Origin: Streptomyces sp. HUAS ZL42
Lineage (GTDB): Bacteria > Actinomycetota > Actinomycetes > Streptomycetales > Streptomycetaceae
Length of the DNA stretch: 64,000 nt
Reading direction: 5' to 3'
NCBI RefSeq assembly: GCF_040782645.1
Contig: NZ_CP160403.1
Span: forward strand, 6,793,001-6,857,000
Shown piece by piece: positions 1-8,496 of the stretch. The position numbers and the translations under genes are program-made. The notes below the pieces were generated by a model that did no database searches, was not told the DNA's origin, and was given only the letters and a program-made list of their open reading frames with translations. The stretch's first letter is position 1; each line of letters opens with the position of its first letter.

Positions 1-519
1 CTTGCCGAGGTCCCCGAAGACCTCGGCCGCCCGGCCGCTGCCCTCCGGGTCGAAGGCGAGGATCTGGCGGTCCTTGCTCATCATCGACTCGAAGCGGTGC
101 ATGCGGCGGCCCGCCTCCTGCTGCCCGGCCGGCGTGAGCCGCGGGTCGTGCATACGCCTGCGCTCGGTCTTGCGTGCCTGCGCGAGCGCGGTCCGGTTGG
201 CGCGGTAGCGCAGTTCCACGGGCGCGCCGTTCATGTTGCCCACCGCGAGCGGGTAGCGGCGGGCGAGGGAGGTGCGCTCGGCGGTGCTGAGGGAGGCGAA
301 GAACCGGGCGAGGAGGGCGGGGGCCGCGTGCGGGTCCGGCAGCCGGCGTCCGTCCATACGGCCGTGCTCCCAGTCCGTGAGCGAAGCCTGGAGAGCGGTG
401 GACTCCCGGTGGTGGCGCAGTGCGGTCCATCCGGTGGTCGTCAGCATCACGAACACCACGGCCAGCGCGAGCAGTGCGCGCCAGGCGTTGAGTTGCGGGG
501 AGGTGTCGAAGGAAGTCAC
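1..519 (-). CDS. Alpha/beta hydrolase (DUF1023-type), N-terminal part, runs off the window
   Basis: The frame is open from a GTG at 519-517 to the first base of the window, 173 codons, so the C-terminal part is missing. Residues about 13-32 form one hydrophobic segment (ALLALAVVFVMLTTTGW), suggesting a membrane anchor or signal. Next comes a basic region with the stretch LAVGNMNGAPVELRYRAN, which I recognise from the linker before the catalytic domain of actinobacterial DUF1023-type alpha/beta hydrolases. The nucleophile serine and the rest of the triad would lie outside the window and cannot be checked. No clear Shine-Dalgarno precedes the GTG, so the start is uncertain; the hydrophobic segment directly after it favours this choice. 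Confidence 0.6.
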   Translation of the reverse strand, partial: MTSFDTSPQLNAWRALLALAVVFVMLTTTGWTALRHHRESTALQASLTDWEHGRMDGRRLPDPHAAPALLARFFASLSTAERTSLARRYPLAVGNMNGAPVELRYRANRTALAQARKTERRRMHDPRLTPAGQQEAGRRMHRFESMMSKDRQILAFDPEGSGRAAEVFGDLGK

Positions 520-586
520 TGGGAGGACACACTAGGAGAACGAGCGGGTCTCGCGTTAACCAAGTGACGGGGATCACGTTTCGATA

Positions 587-604
587 ACGGGGGCAATGCC
601 CCGT
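587..604 (-). terminator. Possible hairpin terminator after the TetR gene
   Basis: ACGGGG (587-592) and CCCCGT (599-604) can pair, extended by one C-G pair beside a bulged G. It lies 11-28 bases downstream of the TetR stop codon. There is no T-run, which is usual for high-GC actinobacterial terminators. Confidence 0.4.
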
Positions 605-614
605 GTCGTGACCT

Positions 615-1274
615 TCAGGTCGTGCGCCAGCTCCCCGTGAGCGCGGGTCCCACCTGGTCGAGGTATGCGGTCGTGAGCTCGCGGATCGCGTCGAGGCTGA
701 AGTCCTCGCCGATGCTCCACTGCCGTTCCGTCACCCTGATCACCCCGCCGAAGACCGCCACCGCCAGGCGCGGGCGCGGGTCGGCGTCCACGTCGAGCCC
801 TTCACGCTCGGCCAGTACGCGGGCGATCTTCTCCTCCGTCTCCACGGAGCGGCGCAGATGGGCGGCGAGCAGTGAGGGCGTCGATTCGATCACCCGGTAC
901 ATGCGCAGATACAGCTCGACCGGGACGACGACTCCGACGGCCTCGCTGAGCGTGTCCCAGCCCTCGACGAGGGCGTGCCGCATCGCCTGCATCGGGGACT
1001 CGTCCCGGGGCCTCGCGCGTACCGCCTCCACATACTGCGCCTCCGTCATGTCCTGGACGGCGAAGGCGGCCTCCTCCTTGCCGGCGAAGTAGCGGAAGAA
1101 CGTGCGCTGCGAGACCTCGACGGCCTCGGCGATCTCGTCGACGGTCGTCTCCTCGTAGCCCTGCGTGGTGAAGAGCTCCAGCGCGGCCCGCAGCAGAGCG
1201 TCCCGCGTGCGCTGCTTCTTGCGGGCGCGCAGCCCCGGCAGCGGGGCGACCTCCGCGCTCCCCAGCGTGTCCAT
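615..1274 (-). CDS. TetR-family transcriptional repressor
   Basis: A 219-residue protein with a classic N-terminal TetR helix-turn-helix at about residues 19-66 (key words ALELFTTQGYEETTVDEIA and VSQRTFFRYFAGKEE). A divergent all-helical ligand-binding and dimerisation domain follows. The ATG at 1274 is preceded by AAGGAGAGG, a good ribosome-binding site. The gene is divergent from the DHA2-type exporter at 1388. This is the usual repressor-exporter pair, in which the repressor releases the exporter promoter when it binds the exported compound. Two perfect palindromes lie in the 113-base gap and are candidate operators. The ligand cannot be read from sequence. Family assignment is firm; pairing with the exporter is inference from layout. 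Confidence 0.92.
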   Translation of the reverse strand: MDTLGSAEVAPLPGLRARKKQRTRDALLRAALELFTTQGYEETTVDEIAEAVEVSQRTFFRYFAGKEEAAFAVQDMTEAQYVEAVRARPRDESPMQAMRHALVEGWDTLSEAVGVVVPVELYLRMYRVIESTPSLLAAHLRRSVETEEKIARVLAEREGLDVDADPRPRLAVAVFGGVIRVTERQWSIGEDFSLDAIRELTTAYLDQVGPALTGSWRTT

Positions 1275-1287
1275 GGGCCTCTCCTTA

Positions 1288-1305
1288 GAACTGTTCTCCC
1301 AGTTC
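1288..1305. promoter_or_regulatory. Palindrome near the TetR start (candidate operator)
   Basis: GAACTG (1288-1293) and CAGTTC (1300-1305) are perfect inverted repeats with a 6-base spacer, 14 bases upstream of the TetR start codon. The position suits autorepression by the TetR protein. Its sequence differs from the second palindrome at 1359-1373, so at most one of the two is likely to be the true TetR site. Confidence 0.4.
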
Positions 1306-1350
1306 AGACTATGGGTGAGTGACGTGACAGTTACCGACTAGTGAATTGGT

Positions 1351-1380
1351 TTGTCAATTGTCAGTGGCTGACACTAGCCT
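1351..1380 (+). promoter_or_regulatory. Promoter of the DHA2 exporter with operator-like palindrome in the spacer
   Basis: A -35-like TTGTCA (1351-1356) and a -10-like TAGCCT (1375-1380) are 18 bases apart. Between them sits TGTCAG-TGG-CTGACA (1359-1373), a perfect 6-base-arm palindrome placed where a repressor would exclude RNA polymerase. Transcription would be expected to begin about 7 bases after the -10, that is at or next to the ATG at 1388. No Shine-Dalgarno is visible there. Confidence 0.55.
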
Positions 1381-1387
1381 CGAACGC

Positions 1388-3034
1388 ATGACTAGTCAGA
1401 CCACCATCGACACGACCGGGTCGGGGGACAAGGCACCGGCCGCCCCGGCGGACGCGGCGCCGTCCGCCGGGCTGCGCGGCCACCCCTGGTTCACCCTCGT
1501 CACCGTCGCCGTAGGGGTCATGATGGTGGCCCTGGACGGCACCATCGTGGCCATCGCCAACCCGGCCATCCAGAAGGATCTCGGCGCCACCTTCGCCCAG
1601 GTCCAGTGGATCACCAACGGCTACTTCCTCGCCCTCGCGGTCTCCCTCATCACCGCAGGCAAGCTCGGCGACCGCTTCGGCCACCGCCAGACCTTCCTCA
1701 TCGGCGTCGTCGGCTTCGCCGCCGCCTCGGGCGCGATCGGACTGTCCGACAGCATCGCGCTGGTCGTCACCTTCCGTGTGTTCCAGGGACTCTTCGGCGC
1801 CCTGCTGATGCCGGCCGCACTGGGTCTGCTGCGCGCCACCTTCCCGGCCGAGAAGCTCAACATGGCCATCGGCATCTGGGGCATGGTCATCGGTGCCTCC
1901 ACCGCGGGCGGCCCGATCCTCGGCGGCGTCCTCGTCGAGCACGTCAACTGGCAGTCGGTGTTCTTCATCAACGTGCCGGTCGGCGTCGTCGCCCTCGTCC
2001 TCGGCGTGCTGATCCTGCGCGACCACCGCGCCGCCCTCGGGCGGAGCCCGAAAGATGGGCACAGCGCCCCGCGCTCCTTCGACCTCCTCGGCATCGCCCT
2101 CCTCTCGGCCGCGATGTTCTGCCTGGTCTGGGCCCTGATCAAGGCGCCGACCTGGGGCTGGGGCGACGGCAAGACCTGGACCTTCATAGCCGCGTCCGTC
2201 CTGGGCTTCGGCCTCTTCTCCTTCTGGGAGACGAAGGTCAGGGAACCCCTCATCCCCCTGGCGCTGTTCCGCTCGGTCCCGCTGTCGGCGGGTGTCGTCC
2301 TGATGGTCCTCATGGCCATCGCCTTCATGGGCGGCCTCTTCTTCGTGACGTTCTATCTCCAGAACGTCCACGGCATGAGCCCGATCGACGCCGGTCTGCA
2401 CCTGCTCCCGCTCACCGGGATGATGATCGTCGGCTCCCCGCTCGCGGGCGTGCTGATCACCAAGCTGGGCCCGCGCATCCCGCTGGCCGGCGGCATGGCG
2501 GCCACCGCGATCGCCATGTACGGCATGTCCACCTTGGAGACGGACACGGGCAGCGCGGTCATGTCGCTCTGGTTCGCCCTGCTGGGCCTCGGCCTCGCCC
2601 CGGTGATGGTCGGCGCCACGGAGGTCATCGTCGGCAACGCCCCGATGGAGCTCTCCGGTGTCGCGGGCGGCCTCCAGCAGGCGGCCATGCAGATCGGCGG
2701 CAGCCTCGGTACGGCCGTGCTGGGCGCCGTGATGGCCTCCAAGGTCGACGGCGATCTGCCCGGCAACTGGCAGGACGCGGGCCTGCCGCAACTCACCCCG
2801 GCCCAGCTGGACCAGGCCTCCGAGGCGGTCCAGGTCGGCGTGCCCCCGGTCGCGCCCGGCACACCGGCCGAGGTCACCGCGAAGATCACCGACGTCGCCC
2901 ACGACACGTTCATCTCCGGCATGAGTCTGGCGTCCCTGGTGGCAGCGGGCGTGGCGGTGGTGGCGGTCCTGGTCGCCCTGCTGACGAAGCGCGGCGAGAA
3001 CGCGGAGGCGGGCGCGGGAGCGGCACACATCTGA
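1388..3034 (+). CDS. MFS multidrug exporter, DHA2 (EmrB/QacA-type, 14 membrane segments)
   Basis: About 548 residues, the normal length for 14-segment DHA2 proton/drug antiporters. The first helix carries the family signature VALDGTIVAIANPAI. The cytoplasmic loop motif A appears as GKLGDRFGHRQTF, and motif C-like GASTAGGPILGGVL lies in helix 5. The C-terminal third has further hydrophobic helices and ends in a short basic tail. The open frame extends upstream to 1346. I prefer the ATG at 1388 because the likely promoter ends just before it and no ribosome-binding site precedes either start, which fits a leaderless message. The gene is divergent from a TetR gene that probably represses it. Substrate unknown. 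Confidence 0.9.
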   Translation: MTSQTTIDTTGSGDKAPAAPADAAPSAGLRGHPWFTLVTVAVGVMMVALDGTIVAIANPAIQKDLGATFAQVQWITNGYFLALAVSLITAGKLGDRFGHRQTFLIGVVGFAAASGAIGLSDSIALVVTFRVFQGLFGALLMPAALGLLRATFPAEKLNMAIGIWGMVIGASTAGGPILGGVLVEHVNWQSVFFINVPVGVVALVLGVLILRDHRAALGRSPKDGHSAPRSFDLLGIALLSAAMFCLVWALIKAPTWGWGDGKTWTFIAASVLGFGLFSFWETKVREPLIPLALFRSVPLSAGVVLMVLMAIAFMGGLFFVTFYLQNVHGMSPIDAGLHLLPLTGMMIVGSPLAGVLITKLGPRIPLAGGMAATAIAMYGMSTLETDTGSAVMSLWFALLGLGLAPVMVGATEVIVGNAPMELSGVAGGLQQAAMQIGGSLGTAVLGAVMASKVDGDLPGNWQDAGLPQLTPAQLDQASEAVQVGVPPVAPGTPAEVTAKITDVAHDTFISGMSLASLVAAGVAVVAVLVALLTKRGENAEAGAGAAHI

Positions 3035-3289
3035 CGGGATTTCAAACGGAGTTCCCCTATCAGGGTGACAACGCCGAAGATCCCTCCCCTCCGGTACGCG
3101 CCGCAGGTCACATTGGGTCAAGCCCTCCGTACGGCATGCTCCTTGGGCAAGTCCGTACGGCGAGGAGGGCGGGCCGGGCCGCGGCGCGCTGCCGGAGGGG
3201 GACAGCGCGCCGACGCCCCGGAAACGGGGAGGAATAGGCGCCGCACGGTGGGTACCCGCCCCACCGAACCCCGACTCAGGGAGTTGAAG

Positions 3290-3595
3290 ATGGCGGGCTT
3301 CGGACACGGAACGCGCAGGTACCCCCGCTCACGTGGCCGGACGTGGTCACGGACCGGGCCGGATCGCGCGACGCTGGGCATCATCGGCACCATCTGCGCG
3401 GTCGCAGGATTCTTCGTCCTGGGCATCATCCTGGGCCCGGTGGCGATCGTCTGCGGCTGGCTCGCCATGGGCCGCACATGGTCGGGCTCCCGCCCGATCC
3501 CAGCGCTGATCGCCTTCGTTCTGGGCGCCATCGACACGCTCCTGGCCATCATCTGGTTGGCGGGAGCGGCGACCCCGGGCAACGGAATGTTCTGA
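3290..3595 (+). CDS. Small hydrophobic membrane protein
   Basis: 101 residues. A basic N-terminal 25 residues (RRYPRSRGRTWSRTG) is followed by two long hydrophobic stretches: GIIGTICAVAGFFVLGIILGPVAIVCGWLAM and, after a short polar break, ALIAFVLGAIDTLLAIIWLAGAA. It is therefore predicted to have two to three membrane spans with the N-terminus inside. The frame is open from 3065, but the ATG at 3290 has GGGAG seven bases upstream and gives a protein of the size seen for 'small hydrophobic protein' entries in Streptomyces. No function can be assigned. It is alone between the exporter and a repeat block. Confidence 0.75.
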   Translation: MAGFGHGTRRYPRSRGRTWSRTGPDRATLGIIGTICAVAGFFVLGIILGPVAIVCGWLAMGRTWSGSRPIPALIAFVLGAIDTLLAIIWLAGAATPGNGMF

Positions 3596-3640
3596 CCCGG
3601 GTCGAGTGAGGGAAAGCCGCTGCGCCTCAGCCTGCGCAGC

Positions 3641-3931
3641 CACGCAGCTGCCGTTGCTGCCGTAGCTGCGTGCAGTCGTGCCGCCGGGGCGGCACGGGCG
3701 GGCGCGGCGGCACCCGTCGTCGCCGGTTGCGGACCCACCTCGCGCCGGCGGCAGAGCCGGGTGCCTGTGCATCCGGCCGAACGAGCCGCAGGCCACCGCA
3801 CCCCGGCGGCGTCGGGTTGTGCGACCCACCTCGCGCCGGCCGCAGCACCGGGTGCCGCCGCAGGCCACCGCATCCCGCAAGCGTCGGGTTGCGCGACGCA
3901 CCCCGCGTCGGCCGTGGCGCCGGGTGCCTGT
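3641..3931. repeat. Interspersed GC-rich repeat block between convergent genes, copy 1
   Basis: The 368-base gap between the small membrane protein and the K+ channel gene holds no gene. It contains a hairpin CACGCAGCT / AGCTGCGTG (3641-3649, 3664-3672), a second hairpin GTGCCGCC / GGCGGCAC (3678-3685, 3688-3695), and then repeats of a roughly 72-base unit. Two units start at 3788 and 3860, each with a GTCGGGTTG.GCGAC core and a CCGGGTGCC end; a shorter partial unit precedes them at about 3718-3764. The same elements recur in inverted orientation near 36118-36220, so this is an interspersed family. Both copies sit between convergent genes, where they may end transcription. Confidence 0.7.
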
Positions 3932-3963
3932 TCGTCGCCGCTCGCGCCGGCCCCGGCGCACGG

Positions 3964-4701
3964 TCAGGTGCTGGGCGACCGCTCCTGCAGTGCCGCCACT
4001 TCCGCCCGCAGCGCCCGCACCTCCTCCGTCAACGCCAGAATCGCCTCCGTCTGCGCCCGCTCCTCCACGTCGTCCTTCTCGAACCGCTCGATGAACCACG
4101 CGGCGATGTTCGCGGTCACCACACCCAGCAGGGCGATCCCGGACAGCATCAGCCCCACCGCGATCATCCGCCCCAGCCCGGTCGTGGGCGCATGGTCCCC
4201 GTACCCCACGGTCGTCATCGTCGTGAACGACCACCACACCGCATCACCCAGCGTCCGGATGTTCCCGTCCGGCGACTCCCGCTCCACCGACAGCACGGCC
4301 AGCGACCCGAACATCAGCAAGCCGACGACCGCGCCGGCGACGTACGTCGTCACCTGGATCTGCGAGGCCATCCGCGCCCGCCGCCCCACCAGCAGCAGCG
4401 TCGAGACGAGCCGCAGCAACCGCAGCGGCTGCAACAGCGGCAACACGACCGCGCACAGGTCCAGCCAGTGCGTGCGGACGAACTCGCGCCGGTCCGGAGC
4501 GAGTACCAGCCGCACCAGATAGTCGACGGCGAACGCCCCCCACACCACCCACTCGATCATCGTGCACACGACCGTCAGCGACCGCCCGGCCGACGTGTCC
4601 ACGATCGGTACCGCATAAGCCACGGCGAACACCACGGCCAGGGCCAGCAGAGGTCGCTGAGTCCGCTGTTCCCACCGTGCCTGGGCCGTTTGTTCGCGCA
4701 T
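3964..4701 (-). CDS. Voltage-gated-type potassium channel subunit
   Basis: 245 residues from the ATG at 4701. The order is S1 (about 18-34), S2 (43-66), S3 (74-92), a short S4-like helix with spaced arginines (RLLRLVSTLLLVGRRAR, about 94-110), S5 (118-138), the pore loop with selectivity filter TVGYGD (164-169), S6 (178-203), and a C-terminal coiled coil (about 212-241) likely used for tetramer assembly. This is the full six-helix layout of bacterial Kv-like channels, so it should be a plasma-membrane K+ channel. S4 carries few regularly spaced charges, so voltage sensing may be weak. The frame is open up to 4740, but the earlier start would read through the hairpin at 4724-4757. It lies downstream of aceE on the same strand, separated by that hairpin. 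Confidence 0.9.
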   Translation of the reverse strand: MREQTAQARWEQRTQRPLLALAVVFAVAYAVPIVDTSAGRSLTVVCTMIEWVVWGAFAVDYLVRLVLAPDRREFVRTHWLDLCAVVLPLLQPLRLLRLVSTLLLVGRRARMASQIQVTTYVAGAVVGLLMFGSLAVLSVERESPDGNIRTLGDAVWWSFTTMTTVGYGDHAPTTGLGRMIAVGLMLSGIALLGVVTANIAAWFIERFEKDDVEERAQTEAILALTEEVRALRAEVAALQERSPST

Positions 4702-4723
4702 GTGCGCATCGTAAAGAAGACGT

Positions 4724-4757
4724 AAGGGTGGTGGAGCCACAAGGCCCCACCACCCTT
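4724..4757 (-). terminator. Terminator downstream of aceE
   Basis: AAGGGTGGTGG (4724-4734) and CCACCACCCTT (4747-4757) are perfect 11-base complementary arms around a 12-base loop, about 59 bases past the aceE stop codon. It also separates aceE from the K+ channel gene that starts at 4701. Confidence 0.75.
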
Positions 4758-4776
4758 CTCGTTCAAGCCGAGCGAT

Positions 4777-4814
4777 GGGGGTCCCCCCGCTCGAGCGAAG
4801 TCGAGAGTGGGGGA
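4777..4814. repeat. Short Streptomyces-type intergenic hairpin repeat
   Basis: A GGGGGTCCCCCC run, a CTCGA-loop-TCGAG stem and a closing GGGGG form an imperfect hairpin directly after the aceE stop. From memory, elements with this CCCCCGCTCGAGCGAAGTCGAG core are very common between genes in Streptomyces genomes. A related element (CCCAGAC-TTC-GTCTGGG flanked by C and G runs) is at 10340-10379 in this window. It may help end aceE transcription. Confidence 0.6.
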
Positions 4815-4815
4815 G

Positions 4816-7563
4816 CTACGCGTCGCCGCCCGCCGCCCCCGGGTCGGCCGCCGCCACGTCCAGCAGCTGGTACCGGTCGATCGCCTGCTTCAGCGCCGAC
4901 CGGTCCACCTTCCCTTCCTTCGCGAGCTCGGTCAGCACCGCCACGACCACCGACTGCGCGTCGATGTGGAAGAAGCGGCGGGCGGCCCCACGGGTGTCCG
5001 CGAAGCCGAAGCCGTCCGCACCCAGCGACTGGTACGTCCCCGGCACCCACCGGGCGATCTGGTCCGGAACCGACCGCATCCAGTCCGAGACGGCCACGAA
5101 CGGCCCCTCGGCACCGGTCAGCTTCCGCGTCACATACGGCACCCGCTGCTCCTCCTCAGGGTGCAGCAGATTGTGCCGCTCGACCTCGACCGCCTCGCGC
5201 CGCAGCTCGTTCCAGGAGGTCGCCGACCAGACGTCCGCGCGTACGTTCCACTCCTCGGCGAGGATCTTCTGCGCCTCGATCGCCCAGGGAACCGCGACAC
5301 CCGACGCGATGATCTGCGCCGGGATCGAGCCCGATGACCCCTCGCTGAAGCGGTAGATGCCCTTGAGGATGCCCTCGGCGTCCACGTTCTCCGGCTCGGC
5401 CGGGTGCTGGATGGGCTCGTTGTAGACGGTGAGGTAGTAGAAGACGTCCTCGCCGTGCGGGTGCTCCGCGTCCGAGCCGTACATCCTGCGCAGACCGTCC
5501 TGCACGATGTGCGCGATCTCGAACGAGAACGCCGGGTCGTACGCCACACAGCCCGGGTTCGTCGACGCGAGCAGCTGCGAGTGGCCGTCCGCGTGCTGCA
5601 GACCCTCACCGGTCAGCGTCGTACGGCCGGCGGTGGCACCGAGGACGAAGCCGCGCGCCAGCTGGTCGGACATCTGCCAGAACTGGTCGCCGGTGCGCTG
5701 GAAGCCGAACATCGAGTAGAAGACGTACACCGGGATGAGCGGCTCGCCGTGCGTGGCGTACGCCGAGCCCGCCGCGATCAGCGAGGCCGTACAACCGGCC
5801 TCCGAGATGCCGTCGTGCAGCATCTGACCCGTCGGCGACTCCTTGTAAGCCAGCAGCAGGTCCCGGTCCACGGCCTCGTACTGCTGCCCCAGCGGGTTGT
5901 AGATCTTCGCACTCGGGAAGAAGGAGTCCATTCCGAACGTGCGGTACTCGTCCGGTGCGATCAGCACGAAGCGCTTGCCGAGCTCATTGTCCCGCATGAG
6001 GTCCTTGAGCAGACGTACGAAGGCCATGGTCGTCGCGATCGACTGCTGACCCGAGCCCTTCTTCACGGTTGCGTACGTCTTGTCGTCCGGCAGCGCCAGT
6101 GGCTTCGACCGTACGACGCGCGTCGGGACGTACCCGCCGAGCCCCTTGCGCCGGTCGTGCATGTACTGGAGCTCCTCCGAGTCCCGGCCCGGGTGGTAGT
6201 ACGGCGGCGCGCCGGACTCCAGCTCCTTGTCGGAGATCGGCAGGTGCAGGCGGTCGCGGAAGCGCTTGAGATCGTCGACCGTCAGCTTCTTCATCTGGTG
6301 CGTGGCGTTGCGGCCCTCGAAGTTCGGACCCAGCGTCCAGCCCTTGATCGTCTTGGCGAGGATCACCGTCGGCTGGCCCTGGTGCTCCTTGGCCGCCTTG
6401 TACGCCGCATAGATCTTGCGGTGGTCGTGACCGCCGCGGCCCAGGTGCAGGATCTGGTCGTCGGTCATGCCCTCGACCATGGCGCGCAGCCGGTGGTCGT
6501 CGCCGAAGAAGTGGTCGCGGATGTACGCGCCCGACTCGGTGGCGTAGGTCTGGAACTGGCCGTCCGGCGTGGTGTTCATCTTGTTGACGAGGATGCCGTC
6601 GCGGTCCTGGGCGAGCAGCGGGTCCCAGGTGCGGTCCCAGATCAGCTTGATGACGTTCCAGCCGGCGCCCCGGAAGACCGACTCCAGCTCCTGGATGACC
6701 TTGCCGTTGCCGCGCACCGGGCCGTCCAGGCGCTGCAGGTTGCAGTTGACGACGAAGGTCAGGTTGTCCAGGCCCTCGCGTGCGGCGATGGTCAGCTGGC
6801 CGAGCGACTCGGGCTCGTCCATCTCGCCGTCGCCGAGGAACGCCCACACGTGCGACTTCGAGGTGTCCGCGATCCCGCGCGCGTGCAGGTAGCGGTTCAT
6901 CCGCGCCTGGTAGATCGCGCCGATCGGGCCGAGGCCCATCGACACGGTCGGGAACTCCCAGAACTCCGGCATCAGCCGCGGGTGCGGGTACGAGGACAGC
7001 CCGAACGGCGCCTTGGACTTCTCCTGGCGGAACGCGTCCAGGTTCTGCTCGCTCAGACGGTCCAGCAGGTAGGCGCGCGCGTAGATGCCGGGGGAGGCGT
7101 GCCCCTGGAAGAAGACCTGGTCGCCGCCGTCGCCCTCGTCCTTGCCGCGGAAGAAGTGGTTGAAGCCCACGTCGTACAGGGACGCGGAGGAGGCGAAGGT
7201 GGCGATGTGGCCGCCGACCCCGATGCCCGGCCGCTGGGCGCGCGATACCATCACGGCCGCGTTCCAGCGGGTCGCGTTGAGGATCCTGCGCTCGATCTCC
7301 TCGTTGCCGGGGAAGAACGGCTCGCTCTTGGTGGGGATGGTGTTGACGTAGTCCGTGCTGCGCATCTCGGGCACGGCCACGCGCTTCTCGCGGGCGCGCT
7401 CGATCAGGCGCAGCATCAGATAGCGGGCCCGCTCCCGGCCGCGCTCGTCGATGGCGGCGTCGAGCGAGTCGAGCCACTCCTGCGTCTCTTCGGGATCGAA
7501 GTCAGGAACCTGACTCGGAAGGCCGCCAATGATGATCGGGTTGCGATCGGATCCGGAAGCCAC
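4816..7563 (-). CDS. aceE: Pyruvate dehydrogenase E1 component, homodimeric (AceE)
   Basis: 915 residues, matching the single-chain E1 of actinobacteria and proteobacteria. It oxidatively decarboxylates pyruvate with thiamine diphosphate and passes the acetyl group to the lipoyl E2 of the pyruvate dehydrogenase complex in the cytoplasm. The thiamine-diphosphate motif GDGEMDEPE begins at residue 244 and ends in NCNLQ at 273-277. The N-terminal region has the family words ESLG, WAFLG and [15 protein letters not shown]. The C-terminal half carries the transketolase-like pyrimidine and C-terminal domains. The start is GTG at 7563 with AAGGAA five bases upstream. It is divergent from the DUF3052-ahpE pair and followed by a strong terminator. 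No other PDH subunit gene is in the window. Confidence 0.97.
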   Translation of the reverse strand: MASGSDRNPIIIGGLPSQVPDFDPEETQEWLDSLDAAIDERGRERARYLMLRLIERAREKRVAVPEMRSTDYVNTIPTKSEPFFPGNEEIERRILNATRWNAAVMVSRAQRPGIGVGGHIATFASSASLYDVGFNHFFRGKDEGDGGDQVFFQGHASPGIYARAYLLDRLSEQNLDAFRQEKSKAPFGLSSYPHPRLMPEFWEFPTVSMGLGPIGAIYQARMNRYLHARGIADTSKSHVWAFLGDGEMDEPESLGQLTIAAREGLDNLTFVVNCNLQRLDGPVRGNGKVIQELESVFRGAGWNVIKLIWDRTWDPLLAQDRDGILVNKMNTTPDGQFQTYATESGAYIRDHFFGDDHRLRAMVEGMTDDQILHLGRGGHDHRKIYAAYKAAKEHQGQPTVILAKTIKGWTLGPNFEGRNATHQMKKLTVDDLKRFRDRLHLPISDKELESGAPPYYHPGRDSEELQYMHDRRKGLGGYVPTRVVRSKPLALPDDKTYATVKKGSGQQSIATTMAFVRLLKDLMRDNELGKRFVLIAPDEYRTFGMDSFFPSAKIYNPLGQQYEAVDRDLLLAYKESPTGQMLHDGISEAGCTASLIAAGSAYATHGEPLIPVYVFYSMFGFQRTGDQFWQMSDQLARGFVLGATAGRTTLTGEGLQHADGHSQLLASTNPGCVAYDPAFSFEIAHIVQDGLRRMYGSDAEHPHGEDVFYYLTVYNEPIQHPAEPENVDAEGILKGIYRFSEGSSGSIPAQIIASGVAVPWAIEAQKILAEEWNVRADVWSATSWNELRREAVEVERHNLLHPEEEQRVPYVTRKLTGAEGPFVAVSDWMRSVPDQIARWVPGTYQSLGADGFGFADTRGAARRFFHIDAQSVVVAVLTELAKEGKVDRSALKQAIDRYQLLDVAAADPGAAGGDA

Positions 7564-7926
7564 GCTGTTCCTTACCTGTCAGAGGGGCTGTTTTCGTTGG
7601 GGTCTCGGTACGCCTGCACCGCTCCCCATCGTGTACCTCGGGGCGGCAAACGTCATCTCTACTGTGGGGTAACCAGGATCTGGGTCGGCTCCCCGGGTTT
7701 CCCCCTGGTTCCCAAACACGCAAACCGGGCAGAAAGGTGTGGTGTGGGTCACGCGTCCCCGGGAGCCGGTGCCGTAAGTTGCGGCGACACGGCCGGGATC
7801 GTCACCGTTTCGGCGGTCTGAACCGCCGGGTACTTGCGCGATCCGTCCCGCCCGTGTGGACTACGGCCAATGCTTCGCGCACGCGCGTGGCTGAGTTATT
7901 CCCAAAACATGATCAGGAGGCAACCC
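7564..7926. promoter_or_regulatory. Divergent promoter region aceE / DUF3052 with a palindrome
   Basis: These 363 bases contain no gene and must hold the promoters of both flanking transcripts. The clearest structure is CGGCGGT-CTGA-ACCGCCG (7811-7828), a perfect 7-base-arm palindrome about 100 bases upstream of the DUF3052 start. An AGGAGG ribosome-binding site lies at the right end (about 7915-7920). I could not place promoter boxes with confidence. Confidence 0.4.
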
Positions 7927-8364
7927 GTGAGCGCGACCGCGGACCACGCGGAGGAGCGGACGAACCCTGCCGTCAGGCTGGGGTTCCAGCCCGAGCAGGT
8001 GGTCCAGGAGATCGGCTACGACGACGACGTCGACCAGGAGCTCCGCGAGGCCATCGAGGAAGTCATCGGCAGCGACCTGGTGGACGAGGAGTACGACGAC
8101 GTGGCCGACGCCGTGGTGCTGTGGTTCCGCGACGAGGACGGCGACCTGACGGATGTGCTGGTGGACGCCACCACGTACATCGAGGAGGGCGGCGCGATCC
8201 TGCTCCTCACGCCGAAGACCGGCCGTGACGGATACGTGGAGCCGAGCGACATCTCGGAAGCCGCTACGACTGCGGGGCTGTCGGCCTCCAAGAGCGTCAG
8301 CGTGGCAAAGGACTGGATCGGCAGCCGGCTGCTGACCCCGAAGGCCGCGAAGACGAAGAAGTAG
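7927..8364 (+). CDS. DUF3052 family protein
   Basis: 145 residues, very acidic in the middle (EIGYDDDVDQELREAIEE, VDEEYDDVADAVV) with a lysine-rich tail ending KAAKTKK. The family has no established biochemical role. The open frame reaches back to 7834, but the GTG at 7927 has a consensus AGGAGG seven bases upstream and gives the usual family length. It lies between aceE and ahpE. To my knowledge mycobacteria keep the same three genes together (aceE, a DUF3052 gene, ahpE), which hints at a conserved role linked to central carbon or redox metabolism; that is inference from neighbourhood only. A strong hairpin at 8381-8409 follows the stop codon. Confidence 0.85.
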   Translation: MSATADHAEERTNPAVRLGFQPEQVVQEIGYDDDVDQELREAIEEVIGSDLVDEEYDDVADAVVLWFRDEDGDLTDVLVDATTYIEEGGAILLLTPKTGRDGYVEPSDISEAATTAGLSASKSVSVAKDWIGSRLLTPKAAKTKK

Positions 8365-8380
8365 CCCCGGCCTCACTGTC

Positions 8381-8409
8381 CGGACGGGCTGACTTCGTCA
8401 GCCCGTCCG
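8381..8409 (+). terminator. Terminator after the DUF3052 gene
   Basis: CGGACGGGCTGAC (8381-8393) and GTCAGCCCGTCCG (8397-8409) are perfect 13-base arms closing a CTTCG-type loop, 16 bases past the stop codon. No T-run follows. Confidence 0.8.
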
Positions 8410-8496
8410 TGGGCCCGTCGTGATCGCTGCGTAGGGTGGCACAGGAGCGTTCTCACCGCTCTCACCCCAACAGCCCACCGAAAGGGAAGCACGACG

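Noticed and set aside
3065..3289. N-terminal extension of the small hydrophobic protein
   Set aside because: The 75 extra residues are Arg/Gly-rich and unlike protein; a ribosome-binding site sits before the ATG at 3290.
1361..3307. Reverse-strand open frame opposite the DHA2 exporter (648 codons)
   Set aside because: Low-complexity Arg/Gly/Glu/Asp composition and no motif; it is the shadow of the exporter gene.
3596..3963. Coding gene in the 3.6-3.96 kb gap
   Set aside because: All open frames there translate the GC-rich repeat units into Arg/Pro/Ala strings; the repeats explain the openness.
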